A stretch of DNA of 17,804 nucleotides from Cytophagaceae bacterium (GTDB lineage Bacteria; Bacteroidota; Bacteroidia; Cytophagales; Spirosomataceae). The position numbers were made by a program, and so were the translations under genes. The stretch spans positions 1-17,804 of the forward strand of contig CANHKE010000002.1 in assembly GCA_947461155.1 (NCBI GenBank), in the 5' to 3' direction. This document shows positions 1 to 7,711 of the stretch, in pieces. Numbering within the stretch: the first letter of the stretch is position 1; each line of letters opens with the position of its first letter. Below the pieces are notes generated by a model. It had not been told where the DNA came from. It ran no database searches and worked only from the letters and a program-made list of their open reading frames with translations.

Positions 1-1
1 A

Positions 2-340
2 GATGAATATGGCTTTAATTTCATGGATCAAGAATCGTTTGAGCAAATCCTGTTAAATGAGAATCTTTGCGTGATGGCGGATTTGATGAAGGAAGGTCAA
101 GAAGTAGAAATCTTGATCAATACCGAAAACGATGCGGCGCTTTCCTGCGAATTACCTCCATTTGTTGAATTAAAAGTTACGTACACCGAACCAGGTGTGC
201 GTGGCGATACGGCGAACTCGCCTAAAAAACCAGCGACGGTAGAGACAGGGGCAACGATTACGGTGCCAATCTTTATTGAGCAAGATGAATTAATCAAAGT
301 AGATACAAGAACTTATTCATACGCGGAGCGCGTCAAATAA
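2..340 (+). CDS. efp: Elongation factor P, C-terminal part (5' end outside window)
   Basis: EF-P binds ribosomes between the P and E sites and relieves stalling at polyproline stretches. The reading frame is open from the first bases of the window and ends with TAA. The visible 112 residues begin DEYGFNFMDQESFEQ, which is the OB-fold domain II region of EF-P. Domain III follows, with the family motifs VELKVTYTEPGVRGDTA and the tail GATITVPIFIEQDELIKVDTRTYSYAERVK (split here only as landmarks). The N-terminal KOW domain, which carries the modifiable loop residue, lies upstream of the window, so the modification type cannot be judged. An internal ATG at 23 is not the real start, because homologous sequence continues upstream of it in frame. 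The gene lies 52 bases before accB, an efp-accB-accC order that I believe is common in Bacteroidota. The identification is secure; only the gene is partial. Confidence 0.95.
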   Translation, partial: DEYGFNFMDQESFEQILLNENLCVMADLMKEGQEVEILINTENDAALSCELPPFVELKVTYTEPGVRGDTANSPKKPATVETGATITVPIFIEQDELIKVDTRTYSYAERVK

Positions 341-347
341 TTTTATC

Positions 348-355
348 TACATTTG
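348..355 (+). promoter_or_regulatory. Candidate -7 box for accBC
   Basis: TACATTTG is a perfect match to the Bacteroidota -7 consensus TAnnTTTG. It lies just after the efp stop codon and 37 bases before the accB start. No TTG is present at the -33 distance, so the site is only half of a promoter and transcription from efp may also contribute. Confidence 0.45.
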
Positions 356-392
356 TCAAGAGAAAAAAACGGTCACCTATTAATAAACCGAA

Positions 393-851
393 ATGGATAC
401 GAAAGAAATACAACGATTACTCGATTACATCGCAAAATCTCCCCTAGCGGAAGTAAGCATTGAAACGGAAGGATTAAAAGTATCAGTGAAAAAAAATAGC
501 GCAGTTGCTCCCGTAGTAACCGTAGCCGCGGCACCCGCTCCAGTAGCAGCAGCACCAGCAGCGGCTCCCGCAGCGCCGGCAGCAGCGGTTGTGGAGGCAG
601 TTGCCGACAACCTTTTCACGGTGAAATCTCCTATGATTGGTACATTCTACCGCGCAGCGGGTCCAGATAAGGACAACTTCGTGGAGGTTGGCACAGAAAT
701 CGCACCTGGCAAAACCTTGTGTATGATTGAGGCAATGAAATTATTCAACGAAATCGATTCCGAAGTTTCTGGAAAAATCGTTAAAATTTTAGTGGATAAT
801 GCGAGCCCAGTGGAGTTTGACCAACCGTTATTCGTAGTAGAAAAAGCTTAA
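393..851 (+). CDS. accB: Biotin carboxyl carrier protein of acetyl-CoA carboxylase
   Basis: AccB carries the biotin that AccC carboxylates and that the carboxyltransferase uses to make malonyl-CoA for fatty acid synthesis in the cytosol. The 152-residue protein has the usual layout. An N-terminal helix ([16 protein letters not shown]) comes first. An Ala/Pro-rich flexible linker follows at about residues 36-70. The biotinyl domain begins near [18 protein letters not shown]. The biotin acceptor is Lys116 in the canonical EAMKLFNEI motif. The ATG at 393 starts exactly at the family N-terminus. accC follows within 60 bases and the two are surely co-transcribed, ending at the terminator near 2276. 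Nothing is missing from the protein; its length is normal for the family (E. coli AccB is 156 residues). Confidence 0.97.
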   Translation: MDTKEIQRLLDYIAKSPLAEVSIETEGLKVSVKKNSAVAPVVTVAAAPAPVAAAPAAAPAAPAAAVVEAVADNLFTVKSPMIGTFYRAAGPDKDNFVEVGTEIAPGKTLCMIEAMKLFNEIDSEVSGKIVKILVDNASPVEFDQPLFVVEKA

Positions 852-910
852 TTATGAGCCTGCCGCATACACCGTATGGACTAAGTATGCAAACAGACAA
901 ATCAAAATCT

Positions 911-2254
911 ATGTTTAAAAAAATACTCATTGCAAACCGAGGAGAGATCGCATTACGGATCATTCGTACCTGCAAGGAAATGGGCATTAAGACGGTAGCT
1001 GTTTATTCGACGGCTGATCGTGAAAGTTTACATGTCCGTTTTGCCGATGAAGCCGTTTGTATTGGACCTCCTCCAAGTCGTGATTCATATCTTAGTATTC
1101 CGGCGTTAATCTCTGCAGCTGAAGTAACAGGTGCAGATGCCATTCACCCGGGTTATGGTTTTCTTTCTGAGAATGCGGAATTTTCACGCATTTGTTCCGA
1201 ACATAGCATCAAGTTTATCGGTGCTTCTGCAGAGATGATTAACCAAATGGGCGACAAAGCCACTGCCAAAGAAACCATGAAAAAAGCGGGTGTGCCCGTA
1301 ATTCCTGGTTCCGATGGTTTAATTGACACCGTTGAAGAAGCCATTGAACTCGCAAAAACAATCGTTTATCCCGTAATCATCAAGGCAACGGCCGGTGGTG
1401 GTGGACGTGGTATGCGAATCATTCGTGAAGAATCGGAATTCCGTAAACTTTGGGATGATGCCAAAATGGAAGCAGCAGCAGCCTTTGGTAATGACGGCAT
1501 GTACATGGAGAAATTCGTGGAAGAGCCACGTCACATCGAAATTCAAGTAGTAGGCGATAAATTCGGTAAAGTATGTCACCTTTCAGAGCGTGATTGCTCG
1601 ATCCAACGACGCCACCAAAAGTTGTGTGAAGAAACCCCTTCTCCAGCACTTAACGAAGCATTGCGTACCAAAATGGGCGAAGCGGCCATTGCGGGAGCAA
1701 GTGCCATTGGCTATGAGGGCGCAGGAACGATCGAATTTTTGGTTGATAAAAATGGTGACTTCTACTTCATGGAAATGAATACCCGTATTCAGGTGGAACA
1801 CCCGATTACTGAAGAAGTAACTGATTTCGATTTGATCAAAGAGCAAATTAAAGTAGCTGCTGGCATCCCGATTTCAGGTCAAAATTACTTCCCGAAATTA
1901 TATGCATTAGAATGCCGGATTAATGCGGAAGATCCAGCGAACGGATTCCGTCCTTCTCCCGGTAAAATCACGAATCTACACCTACCCGGTGGACACGGTG
2001 TGCGGATTGATTCACATGTGTATTCAGGTTATACGATTCCGCCAAACTACGACTCCATGATTGCGAAAGTAATCGTGAGCGGCCAAAGCCGTGAGGAAGT
2101 ATTGCTTCGCATGAAGCGTGCCCTACAAGAGTTTGTGATTGAAGGGATCAAAACAACGATTCCTTTCCATATAAAATTGATGGATGACCCTGGTTTTCAA
2201 TCAGGTAAATTTACGACGGCGTTCATGGACACCTTCGATATGAGTGGAATCTAG
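911..2254 (+). CDS. accC: Biotin carboxylase subunit of acetyl-CoA carboxylase
   Basis: AccC uses ATP and bicarbonate to carboxylate the biotin on AccB, the first half reaction of acetyl-CoA carboxylase. From the ATG at 911 it is 447 residues, close to the 449 of E. coli AccC. The start [16 protein letters not shown] is the canonical N-terminus. An in-frame ATG at 854 would add 19 residues unlike the family, so I reject it, although it sits only 2 bases after the accB stop. Visible motifs are the pre-ATP-grasp domain with [13 protein letters not shown] (about 79-91), the ATP-grasp glycine loop GGGGRGM (162-168), IQRRHQK (231-237) and the metal and bicarbonate site [11 protein letters not shown] (288-298). 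The C-terminal biotin carboxylase domain is complete. The gene is followed by an intrinsic terminator. Confidence 0.96.
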   Translation: MFKKILIANRGEIALRIIRTCKEMGIKTVAVYSTADRESLHVRFADEAVCIGPPPSRDSYLSIPALISAAEVTGADAIHPGYGFLSENAEFSRICSEHSIKFIGASAEMINQMGDKATAKETMKKAGVPVIPGSDGLIDTVEEAIELAKTIVYPVIIKATAGGGGRGMRIIREESEFRKLWDDAKMEAAAAFGNDGMYMEKFVEEPRHIEIQVVGDKFGKVCHLSERDCSIQRRHQKLCEETPSPALNEALRTKMGEAAIAGASAIGYEGAGTIEFLVDKNGDFYFMEMNTRIQVEHPITEEVTDFDLIKEQIKVAAGIPISGQNYFPKLYALECRINAEDPANGFRPSPGKITNLHLPGGHGVRIDSHVYSGYTIPPNYDSMIAKVIVSGQSREEVLLRMKRALQEFVIEGIKTTIPFHIKLMDDPGFQSGKFTTAFMDTFDMSGI

Positions 2255-2275
2255 TGTTTAAATGCACTTTTAAGG

Positions 2276-2300
2276 AAGGAGGCCGAGGCCTCCTTTTTTT
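2276..2300 (+). terminator. Intrinsic terminator after accC
   Basis: An 8-bp GC-rich stem, AAGGAGGC (2276-2283) pairing with GCCTCCTT (2288-2295), encloses a CGAG tetraloop. Its 3' arm runs into a T tract ending at 2300. It lies 21 bases after the accC stop and separates accBC from the ribosomal protein operon. Confidence 0.9.
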
Positions 2301-2325
2301 ATTCACAAATATTTTAGAATCAGGC

Positions 2326-2356
2326 TTGGATATTAGTTCTTGAATTTCTAAATTTG
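2326..2356 (+). promoter_or_regulatory. Bacteroidota-type promoter of the rplM operon
   Basis: TTG at 2326-2328 and TAAATTTG at 2349-2356 are separated by 20 bases, matching the phylum consensus TTG(N19-20)TAnnTTTG at every conserved position. Transcription would start near 2362, giving a leader of about 110 bases before rplM. The leader shows only weak pairing potential by eye. Confidence 0.75.
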
Positions 2357-2472
2357 CACTCCCATTTTTCGATTGAATGCCCGTTTGAAAGATAAAATAG
2401 GTCATAATCAAATCCTTAAGGCAAATTCCGTGGTCTTGGTGGAAATGATTCAACAGTTAAACATTATTAATA

Positions 2473-2916
2473 GTGGATACTTTAAGTTACAAAACGATCT
2501 CTGCCAATAAAGCTACGGTTCAAAAGGACTGGGTGGTAGTAGATGCAGAAAACCAAATTTTAGGTCGTCTTTGCTCTGAAATCGCGAAAATCATTCGTGG
2601 TAAGCACAAGGCTTCATACACTCCTCACGTTGATTGTGGTGATCAAGTGATCGTCATCAATGCGGAGAAAATTCGTTTGACAGGTAAAAAAATGACTGAC
2701 AAGGTTTACATCCGTCACACGGGGTATCCAGGTGGTCAGCGTTTTGCTACGCCACGCGAGGTTTTAGTTAAAAACCCAAGAGGTGTTGTCGAAGCAGCCG
2801 TAAAAGGTATGTTGCCGAAGAATCGTTTAGGACGTTCTTTGTTCAACAACTTATTTGTGTACGCAGGATCTGAGCATCCACATGCAGCACAGCAACCTAA
2901 AGAAATCAAGTTTTAA
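2473..2916 (+). CDS. rplM: 50S ribosomal protein L13
   Basis: L13 (uL13) is an early-assembly protein of the large ribosomal subunit and binds 23S rRNA. The 147 residues carry family landmarks: [20 protein letters not shown] near the N-terminus, [19 protein letters not shown], the [11 protein letters not shown] segment and the C-terminal [11 protein letters not shown] motif. The start is GTG at 2473; [16 protein letters not shown] is the N-terminal extension I recall from Bacteroidota L13, which supports this start over an internal one. rpsI follows after 12 bases, the usual rplM-rpsI pair. The operon promoter lies about 120 bases upstream, with a leader long enough for autoregulation, but no known leader motif is recognised. 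Confidence 0.97.
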   Translation: MDTLSYKTISANKATVQKDWVVVDAENQILGRLCSEIAKIIRGKHKASYTPHVDCGDQVIVINAEKIRLTGKKMTDKVYIRHTGYPGGQRFATPREVLVKNPRGVVEAAVKGMLPKNRLGRSLFNNLFVYAGSEHPHAAQQPKEIKF

Positions 2917-2928
2917 CGGACATTTAAA

Positions 2929-3318
2929 ATGGCAGAAATAACAAGTAAAATCGGTAGAAGAAAGACGGCAGTAGCGCGTATTTCGATGACACCAGGTAAA
3001 GGCCAAATGAAAATCAATGGCCGTACATTAACGGATTACTTCCCGTCTGAGATTCTTCAGATTGTAGTAAACCAACCGTTCGCTTTAACGAACACAGTAG
3101 GTTCATTTGACGTAACTGCTAACATTGATGGCGGTGGTATCAAAGGACAAGCTGAAGCGCTTCGTATGGCGATTTCACGTGCACTTCAAACGCAAGATGC
3201 TGAATTACGTTCTCCTTTGAAAAAAGAAGGATTCTTAACGCGTGACCCTCGTATGGTTGAGCGTAAGAAACCAGGACGTGCGAAAGCTCGTAAGAGATTC
3301 CAATTCTCTAAACGTTAA
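2929..3318 (+). CDS. rpsI: 30S ribosomal protein S9
   Basis: S9 (uS9) sits in the head of the small subunit, and its C-terminal tail reaches the P-site tRNA. The 129-residue protein shows the family start IGRRKTAVARISMTPGKG and the central segment GGGIKGQAEALRMAISRAL. The basic tail contains KKPGRAKARKRFQFSKR; the terminal SKR is the conserved tRNA-contacting end. It begins 12 bases after rplM and is co-transcribed with it. A hairpin and T-rich stretch follow immediately, so part of the transcription probably stops here before rpsB. Length and motifs are normal. Confidence 0.97.
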   Translation: MAEITSKIGRRKTAVARISMTPGKGQMKINGRTLTDYFPSEILQIVVNQPFALTNTVGSFDVTANIDGGGIKGQAEALRMAISRALQTQDAELRSPLKKEGFLTRDPRMVERKKPGRAKARKRFQFSKR

Positions 3319-3327
3319 AAAGGGTTC

Positions 3328-3376
3328 GTGGGAAAGGCTTGTCTGTTGCCGATGCCTTTTCCACATTTTTATTTTT
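3328..3376 (+). terminator. Terminator-like hairpin between rpsI and rpsB
   Basis: GTGGGAAAGGC (3328-3338) pairs with GCCTTTTCCAC (3354-3364) over 11 bp with a single G-U wobble. The loop is 15 bases, and T-rich sequence follows to 3376. It starts 10 bases after the rpsI stop and ends 20 bases before rpsB. No clear promoter lies between it and rpsB, so it may act as a partial terminator or attenuator rather than a full stop. Confidence 0.6.
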
Positions 3377-3396
3377 CACATTCTTAAACAACCAAA

Positions 3397-4209
3397 ATGG
3401 CACAATTAAGCTACAACGACTTGCTAGACGCAGGCGTTCACTTCGGTCACTTGACTCGTAAGTGGGATCCAAAAATGGCTCCATACATCTTTATGGAGAA
3501 AAATGGTATCCACATCATTGATCTTAACAAAACGATTTCTAATCTTGAGGAAGCATCTGCAGCAATGCGTGCTATCGTACGTTCTGGTCGTAAGATCATG
3601 TTCGTTGCGACGAAGAAGCAAGCACAAGAAATCGTCACTACAGAAGCAGATAAATTAAAGATGCCATACGTAACTGACCGTTGGTTAGGTGGTATGTTGA
3701 CAAACTTCGCGACCGTACGTAAGTCGATCAAGAAAATGTCAAGCATCGACAAGATGTTAAAAGACGAGGTTATCGTGAAAACTCTTGCAAAACGCGAGCG
3801 TTTAATGATGACACGTGAAGAGGAAAAATTGAAGCGTGTGTTAGGTGGTATCACCGACTTGACACGTCTACCAGCGGCATTGTTCGTGATTGACGTGAAG
3901 CGTGAGCACATCGCCGTATCAGAAGCAAAGAAATTGGGTATCCCCGTTTTCGCTATGTGTGATACAAACTCAAATCCTGAATTAGTAGACTACCCAATCC
4001 CTGCAAATGACGATGCGTACAAATCAATCGCAGTAATCGTTAAAGCAATCAGCCAAGCAATCGAAGAAGGTTTATCTGAGCGTAAGCAAGATAAAGATGA
4101 CGCACGCATCGCTGAAGAGGAAGAAGCAAAACGTGCAGTAGATGCAGCAGATGCTCAAGAAGCCGCTAAGGTAGCCGCTAAGTACGAAAAAGAAGCAGAA
4201 CAAGAATAA
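3397..4209 (+). CDS. rpsB: 30S ribosomal protein S2
   Basis: S2 (uS2) joins the small subunit late, between head and body, and is needed for S1 binding where S1 is present. The 270 residues contain family motifs: [19 protein letters not shown] at the N-terminus, [27 protein letters not shown] and the C-terminal core motif [20 protein letters not shown]. After residue about 225 comes an acidic, Ala/Glu-rich low-complexity tail ending EKEAEQE, probably a disordered or helical extension; the core ends before it. The ATG at 3397 is the family start. tsf follows after 14 bases, the near-universal rpsB-tsf pair. Expression may be modulated by the hairpin just upstream. Confidence 0.97.
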   Translation: MAQLSYNDLLDAGVHFGHLTRKWDPKMAPYIFMEKNGIHIIDLNKTISNLEEASAAMRAIVRSGRKIMFVATKKQAQEIVTTEADKLKMPYVTDRWLGGMLTNFATVRKSIKKMSSIDKMLKDEVIVKTLAKRERLMMTREEEKLKRVLGGITDLTRLPAALFVIDVKREHIAVSEAKKLGIPVFAMCDTNSNPELVDYPIPANDDAYKSIAVIVKAISQAIEEGLSERKQDKDDARIAEEEEAKRAVDAADAQEAAKVAAKYEKEAEQE

Positions 4210-4223
4210 ACAATATTCATATT

Positions 4224-5057
4224 ATGTCAATTACAGCAGCAGACGTTAATAAATTACGCCAAATGACTGGCGCCGGTATGATGGATTGCAAGAAAGCGTT
4301 GACTGAAGCAGAAGGTGACTTCGAAGCAGCAGTAGACATTCTTCGCAAAGCAGGCCAAAAAGTGGCCGCGAAACGTGCCGACAATGAAACCAATGAAGGC
4401 GTTGTATTAATCGCGATGAACGCAGATCACTCAAACGGTAAGTTAATTGCCCTTGCATGTGAAACTGAGCCCGTTTCTAAAGTAGATGCATTCAACGATT
4501 TAGCGAAAGCTATCCTAGATGCTGCAGTGAAATCACACGCACCATCTGCGCATGATTTATTAGCTGAGCCTTTAGCTGATGGCCGTTCGGTAGAAGGTCA
4601 CATCATCGATCTTACTGGTAAAATTGGCGAGAAAATCACATTAGCTGCTTACGAAAACATCTCAGCTGAGAAAGTAGTTTCTTACATTCACTCAAACAAC
4701 AAAATCGGTGTTCTAGTCGCATTCGAAAACGTTCAAGGTGCTGATGTTCAAGAAGTAGGTAAAGACATCGCGATGCAAATCACAGCGATGAAGCCAGTAG
4801 CTTTAGACAAAGACGGTGTAGATGCAGAAACAATCGAGCGTGAAATCGAGATTGGAAAAGACCAAGCACGTCAAGAAGGAAAGCCAGAAGCGATGTTGGA
4901 AAAAATTGCTGTAGGTAAATTAGAGAAGTTCTACAAAGAGCAAACGTTAATGAACCAACAGTTCGTGAAAGATTCATCAATCACGATCCGTCAATATGTT
5001 GAATCGGCGCAAAAAGGTCTTACGATCGCGGCATTCAAACGTATCGCTTTGGTTTAA
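4224..5057 (+). CDS. tsf: Elongation factor Ts
   Basis: EF-Ts is the guanine nucleotide exchange factor for EF-Tu. The 277-residue protein begins with the UBA-like N-terminal domain carrying the signature LRQMTGAGMMDCKKALTEAEGD (residues about 11-32, split landmark) and KAGQKVAAKRADNETNEGVV. The core domain follows, with HSNNKIGVLVAFE and DIAMQITAMKP. The C-terminal module includes QEGKPEAMLEKIAVGKLEKFYKE and the typical end with TIRQYVESAQKG. The ATG at 4224 is the family start. It is the last gene of the ribosomal operon and is followed by a strong terminator 20 bases downstream. Length and motifs are normal for Bacteroidota. Confidence 0.97.
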   Translation: MSITAADVNKLRQMTGAGMMDCKKALTEAEGDFEAAVDILRKAGQKVAAKRADNETNEGVVLIAMNADHSNGKLIALACETEPVSKVDAFNDLAKAILDAAVKSHAPSAHDLLAEPLADGRSVEGHIIDLTGKIGEKITLAAYENISAEKVVSYIHSNNKIGVLVAFENVQGADVQEVGKDIAMQITAMKPVALDKDGVDAETIEREIEIGKDQARQEGKPEAMLEKIAVGKLEKFYKEQTLMNQQFVKDSSITIRQYVESAQKGLTIAAFKRIALV

Positions 5058-5076
5058 TTCAACCAGCAAAAATAGC

Positions 5077-5108
5077 AAAAGACCAGCCGAAACGCTGGTC
5101 TTTTTTTT
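5077..5108 (+). terminator. Intrinsic terminator after tsf
   Basis: GACCAGC (5081-5087) pairs with GCTGGTC (5094-5100) around a 6-base loop, flanked by AAAA on the left and an eight-T run on the right that extends the stem. This is a strong rho-independent terminator that isolates the ribosomal operon from the murD cluster. Confidence 0.93.
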
Positions 5109-5141
5109 GTGCAAAAAATCACGTAAAAGCCTCCCATCCCG

Positions 5142-5173
5142 TTTGAAAAAATGACAGACATTTTCTAAATTGT
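5142..5173 (+). promoter_or_regulatory. Candidate promoter of the murD-ftsA cluster
   Basis: TTTG at 5142-5145 is followed after 20 bases by TAAATTGT at 5166-5173. That resembles TAnnTTTG but has one T too few. It is the best-placed candidate in the 97 bases between the tsf terminator and murD, and the spacing is ideal. It would give a leader of about 25-30 bases. Confidence 0.45.
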
Positions 5174-5205
5174 AGAGAAATTTAGTTCAGTCAAAATCAG
5201 CACGC

Positions 5206-6537
5206 ATGGGCCATATAGTCATTTTAGGTGGAGGAGAAAGTGGCGTTGGCGCAGCCCTATTAGCCCAAGCAAAAGGTTTTAGCGTGTTTCTATCCGATCA
5301 AGGAAAACTAAAAGAACCCTACCAAGATCAATTGCGTCACCACGCAATTCCATTTGAATCAGAAACGCACACCATCCGTGAAATTCTAAAAGCAGATGAA
5401 ATCATCATCAGCCCCGGAATTCCCGAAAAAAGCGAACTCGTTCAAACAATCAAAAAACAAGGCATACCGCTTATTTCCGAAATTGAATTTGCCGCGCGTT
5501 ATACAAACGCTAAACTTATCGCGATTACCGGAAGTAATGGCAAAACGACCACCACCCTCCTCACCTACCACCTGCTCAAAACAGCCGGATTCAACGTAGG
5601 ACTCGCAGGTAATATTGGCCAAAGTTTCGCCAAACAAGTGATGGAAGGAACGTACGATTACTACGTACTTGAAATTTCCAGCTTTCAACTAGATCGCTGT
5701 TTCCAATTCAATCCGGATGTAGCCGTACTGATTAACATTACACCCGACCACCTCGATCGCTACGACTACAAATTCGAAAATTACATTCACTCGAAATTCA
5801 GAATCTTCCAAAATGCAACGGCCCAAACATCATGCATTTATTGGGGAGGAGATGAAGTGATCCAACAATACCAAGATTTGATCCCGAATAATGCGCACCA
5901 GCACGTCATTCAATTTGATCAAACAACCGGCGCAGCGAACATTACAGATCAAGCAATTGAATTTGCATTTGGTAGCATTAATAGAGCTACCGCACCGATC
6001 CAAGGGCCACACAATGCCATCAACATGGCTGCTGCCGTTTTAGCAGCAACCGAGGCTGGGGTATCTTGGTCAGACATTCAAGCAAATTTAGGATCCTTTC
6101 AAAATGCGCCGCATCGCTTAGAACCATGCGGCAACTGGAAAGACATCCAATTCATTAATGATTCGAAAGCTACGAACGTGGACGCCGTATTTTATGCCCT
6201 TAACTCCTTTCCAAAGAATATTATTCTATTGATTGGTGGCGTAGATAAAGGCAACGAATATGATGTACTAAACGATTTAGTCAAGTCAAAAGTGAAAGGC
6301 ATGATCTGTCTTGGAACAGATAATGCTAAATTAATGGCACATTTTGGCGATCAAGTACCCAGAATCATATCGACAGATTCGCTAGAAACAGCCGTCGCAA
6401 CCAGCATGCAATGGGGCGAATCAGGTGATATTGTTTTACTTTCACCTGCTTGTGCTAGTTTTGATTTATTTAAAAATTACGAAGACCGCGGGGATCAATT
6501 TAAGGCAACCGTTAACCGACTTACCTATGGAAGCTAG
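5206..6537 (+). CDS. murD: UDP-N-acetylmuramoyl-L-alanine--D-glutamate ligase
   Basis: MurD adds D-glutamate to UDP-MurNAc-L-Ala in the cytosol, using ATP, during peptidoglycan precursor synthesis. The 443-residue length is normal for the family. The N-terminal Rossmann-like domain starts HIVILGGGESGVGAALLA. The central ATPase domain has the P-loop GSNGKTTT (109-116), EISSFQLD (156-163), the Mur ligase signature NITPDHLDRY (177-186) and Lys197, the likely carbamylated lysine. The C-terminal domain includes FINDSKATNVDA and the late motif LLSPACASFDLFKNYEDRGDQF (positions about 410-431, landmark only). The ATG at 5206 is the family start. The 3' end overlaps ftsW by 11 bases, suggesting translational coupling. 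This is the first gene of the dcw segment; murE and mraY, which often precede it, are not here. Confidence 0.97.
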   Translation: MGHIVILGGGESGVGAALLAQAKGFSVFLSDQGKLKEPYQDQLRHHAIPFESETHTIREILKADEIIISPGIPEKSELVQTIKKQGIPLISEIEFAARYTNAKLIAITGSNGKTTTTLLTYHLLKTAGFNVGLAGNIGQSFAKQVMEGTYDYYVLEISSFQLDRCFQFNPDVAVLINITPDHLDRYDYKFENYIHSKFRIFQNATAQTSCIYWGGDEVIQQYQDLIPNNAHQHVIQFDQTTGAANITDQAIEFAFGSINRATAPIQGPHNAINMAAAVLAATEAGVSWSDIQANLGSFQNAPHRLEPCGNWKDIQFINDSKATNVDAVFYALNSFPKNIILLIGGVDKGNEYDVLNDLVKSKVKGMICLGTDNAKLMAHFGDQVPRIISTDSLETAVATSMQWGESGDIVLLSPACASFDLFKNYEDRGDQFKATVNRLTYGS

Positions 6538-7711
6538 AATCACCAATTTCATCAAGACCCGATTAGCAGGCGATTACCAAATTTGGTTTATTGTTTTTCT
6601 GCTGAATATTTTTGGATTACTGATTCAATTTTCTGCAAAAGGAAAAATGATGATGGCTGGACCTTTGGTACCTATTGCCAGCATCGCCAAATCCATTTTC
6701 CTCTTAGCAGGATCCTTCGCATTAATGTCTTGGATCTCCCGCCAAAACTACCTAAAGCTGGCCAAATACAGCAATATCTGTTTAATCTTCTCTTGGATCT
6801 TAATCCTATTCGCCTTCTTTTTTGGCGAAAACAAAGGTGGTGCTAGTCGGTGGATTGATCTCGGATTTATCAGTTTTATGCCATCCGATATGGCCAAATT
6901 ATGCCTTACGATGAGTTTGGCGAAGATATTTTCGACCCGACAGGCCGATCAAAGTGCGTATAATTTAGGCGTTATTACGGTCATCCTCATCCAAGTAGGA
7001 ATCACTTGCTTCTTGGTCATGCTTTCCAATTTCTCCACGGCAATTCTGATTTTTTTAACCAGTATCGTCCTGATGATCTTCGGTCGTGTTCCCTTTAAAT
7101 CCATTCTCCTCATCGTTGGGATTGTAGGATTTATCGCCGGATCCGTTGTTACCCTGGGAATCGGCCAGCGCGCCGCGACTGTAAAAGCGCGTTTAGCAAC
7201 GTATGCCCAACGGACCCTTTCGTCCGATAAAAATGGGCTAAAAGCGCTTGAGGATAAGGATGAAAATTACCAATTAAAGCGTAGCTGGTATGCCATCGCA
7301 ACAGGTGCCCTCATCCCGAAAGGACCCGGGAATAGCCAATACCGATTTATTTTGTCACAAGCTGAATCCGATTTCGTGTACGCCATTATCTTAGAAGAAT
7401 ACGGACTCATTATGGGTCTCGCTATCCCGCTACTATTTCTTTGGTTTATGTGGCGCGGCTCGGCTGTTATTCGTTACAGCGGCAAACCATTGGGCGGATT
7501 GCTCTCTGCCGGACTAACGTTCTCCATTGTCATTCAGGCATTCATCAATATGTTGGTAGCCGTGGGCGCGGGTCCCGTGACGGGCCAACCGATGCCGATG
7601 ATATCCGCGGGTGGTACATCCCTATTATTTACAGCCATCAGTATCGGCCTAATATTATCCATTAGCCGCGATAAAGAAATGGAAACCAAAGACCTTAAAT
7701 CCGTTATTTAG
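6527..7711 (+). CDS. ftsW: Septal peptidoglycan glycosyltransferase FtsW (SEDS family)
   Basis: FtsW is the inner-membrane SEDS enzyme that polymerises lipid II into glycan strands at the septum, with its partner FtsI (not in this window). The open frame extends to 6425 inside murD, but the ATG at 6527 gives 394 residues beginning MEARITNFIKTRLAGDYQIW and a short cytosolic tail before the first membrane segment; I take this start. About ten hydrophobic segments are visible. SEDS motifs are GASRWIDLGFISFMPSDMAKL split over 105-125, GPGNSQYRFILSQAESDFVY (267-285) with the presumed catalytic Asp282, and GPVTGQPMPMISAGGTSLL (349-367). Position in dcw between murD and murG separates it from the paralogue RodA. 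The gene overlaps murD by 11 bases and murG by one. Confidence 0.95.
   Translation: MEARITNFIKTRLAGDYQIWFIVFLLNIFGLLIQFSAKGKMMMAGPLVPIASIAKSIFLLAGSFALMSWISRQNYLKLAKYSNICLIFSWILILFAFFFGENKGGASRWIDLGFISFMPSDMAKLCLTMSLAKIFSTRQADQSAYNLGVITVILIQVGITCFLVMLSNFSTAILIFLTSIVLMIFGRVPFKSILLIVGIVGFIAGSVVTLGIGQRAATVKARLATYAQRTLSSDKNGLKALEDKDENYQLKRSWYAIATGALIPKGPGNSQYRFILSQAESDFVYAIILEEYGLIMGLAIPLLFLWFMWRGSAVIRYSGKPLGGLLSAGLTFSIVIQAFINMLVAVGAGPVTGQPMPMISAGGTSLLFTAISIGLILSISRDKEMETKDLKSVI

Noticed and set aside
425..619. Antisense open frame in the Ala/Pro linker of accB
   Set aside because: It is a composition-driven shadow of the repetitive linker codons, with no homology.
854..910. Upstream start adding 19 residues to AccC
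   Set aside because: The added residues do not resemble any biotin carboxylase N-terminus, and the ATG at 911 gives the canonical start and normal length.
6425..6526. Longer FtsW frame starting inside murD
   Set aside because: It would overlap murD by more than 100 bases and add a stretch with no family match; the ATG at 6527 fits.
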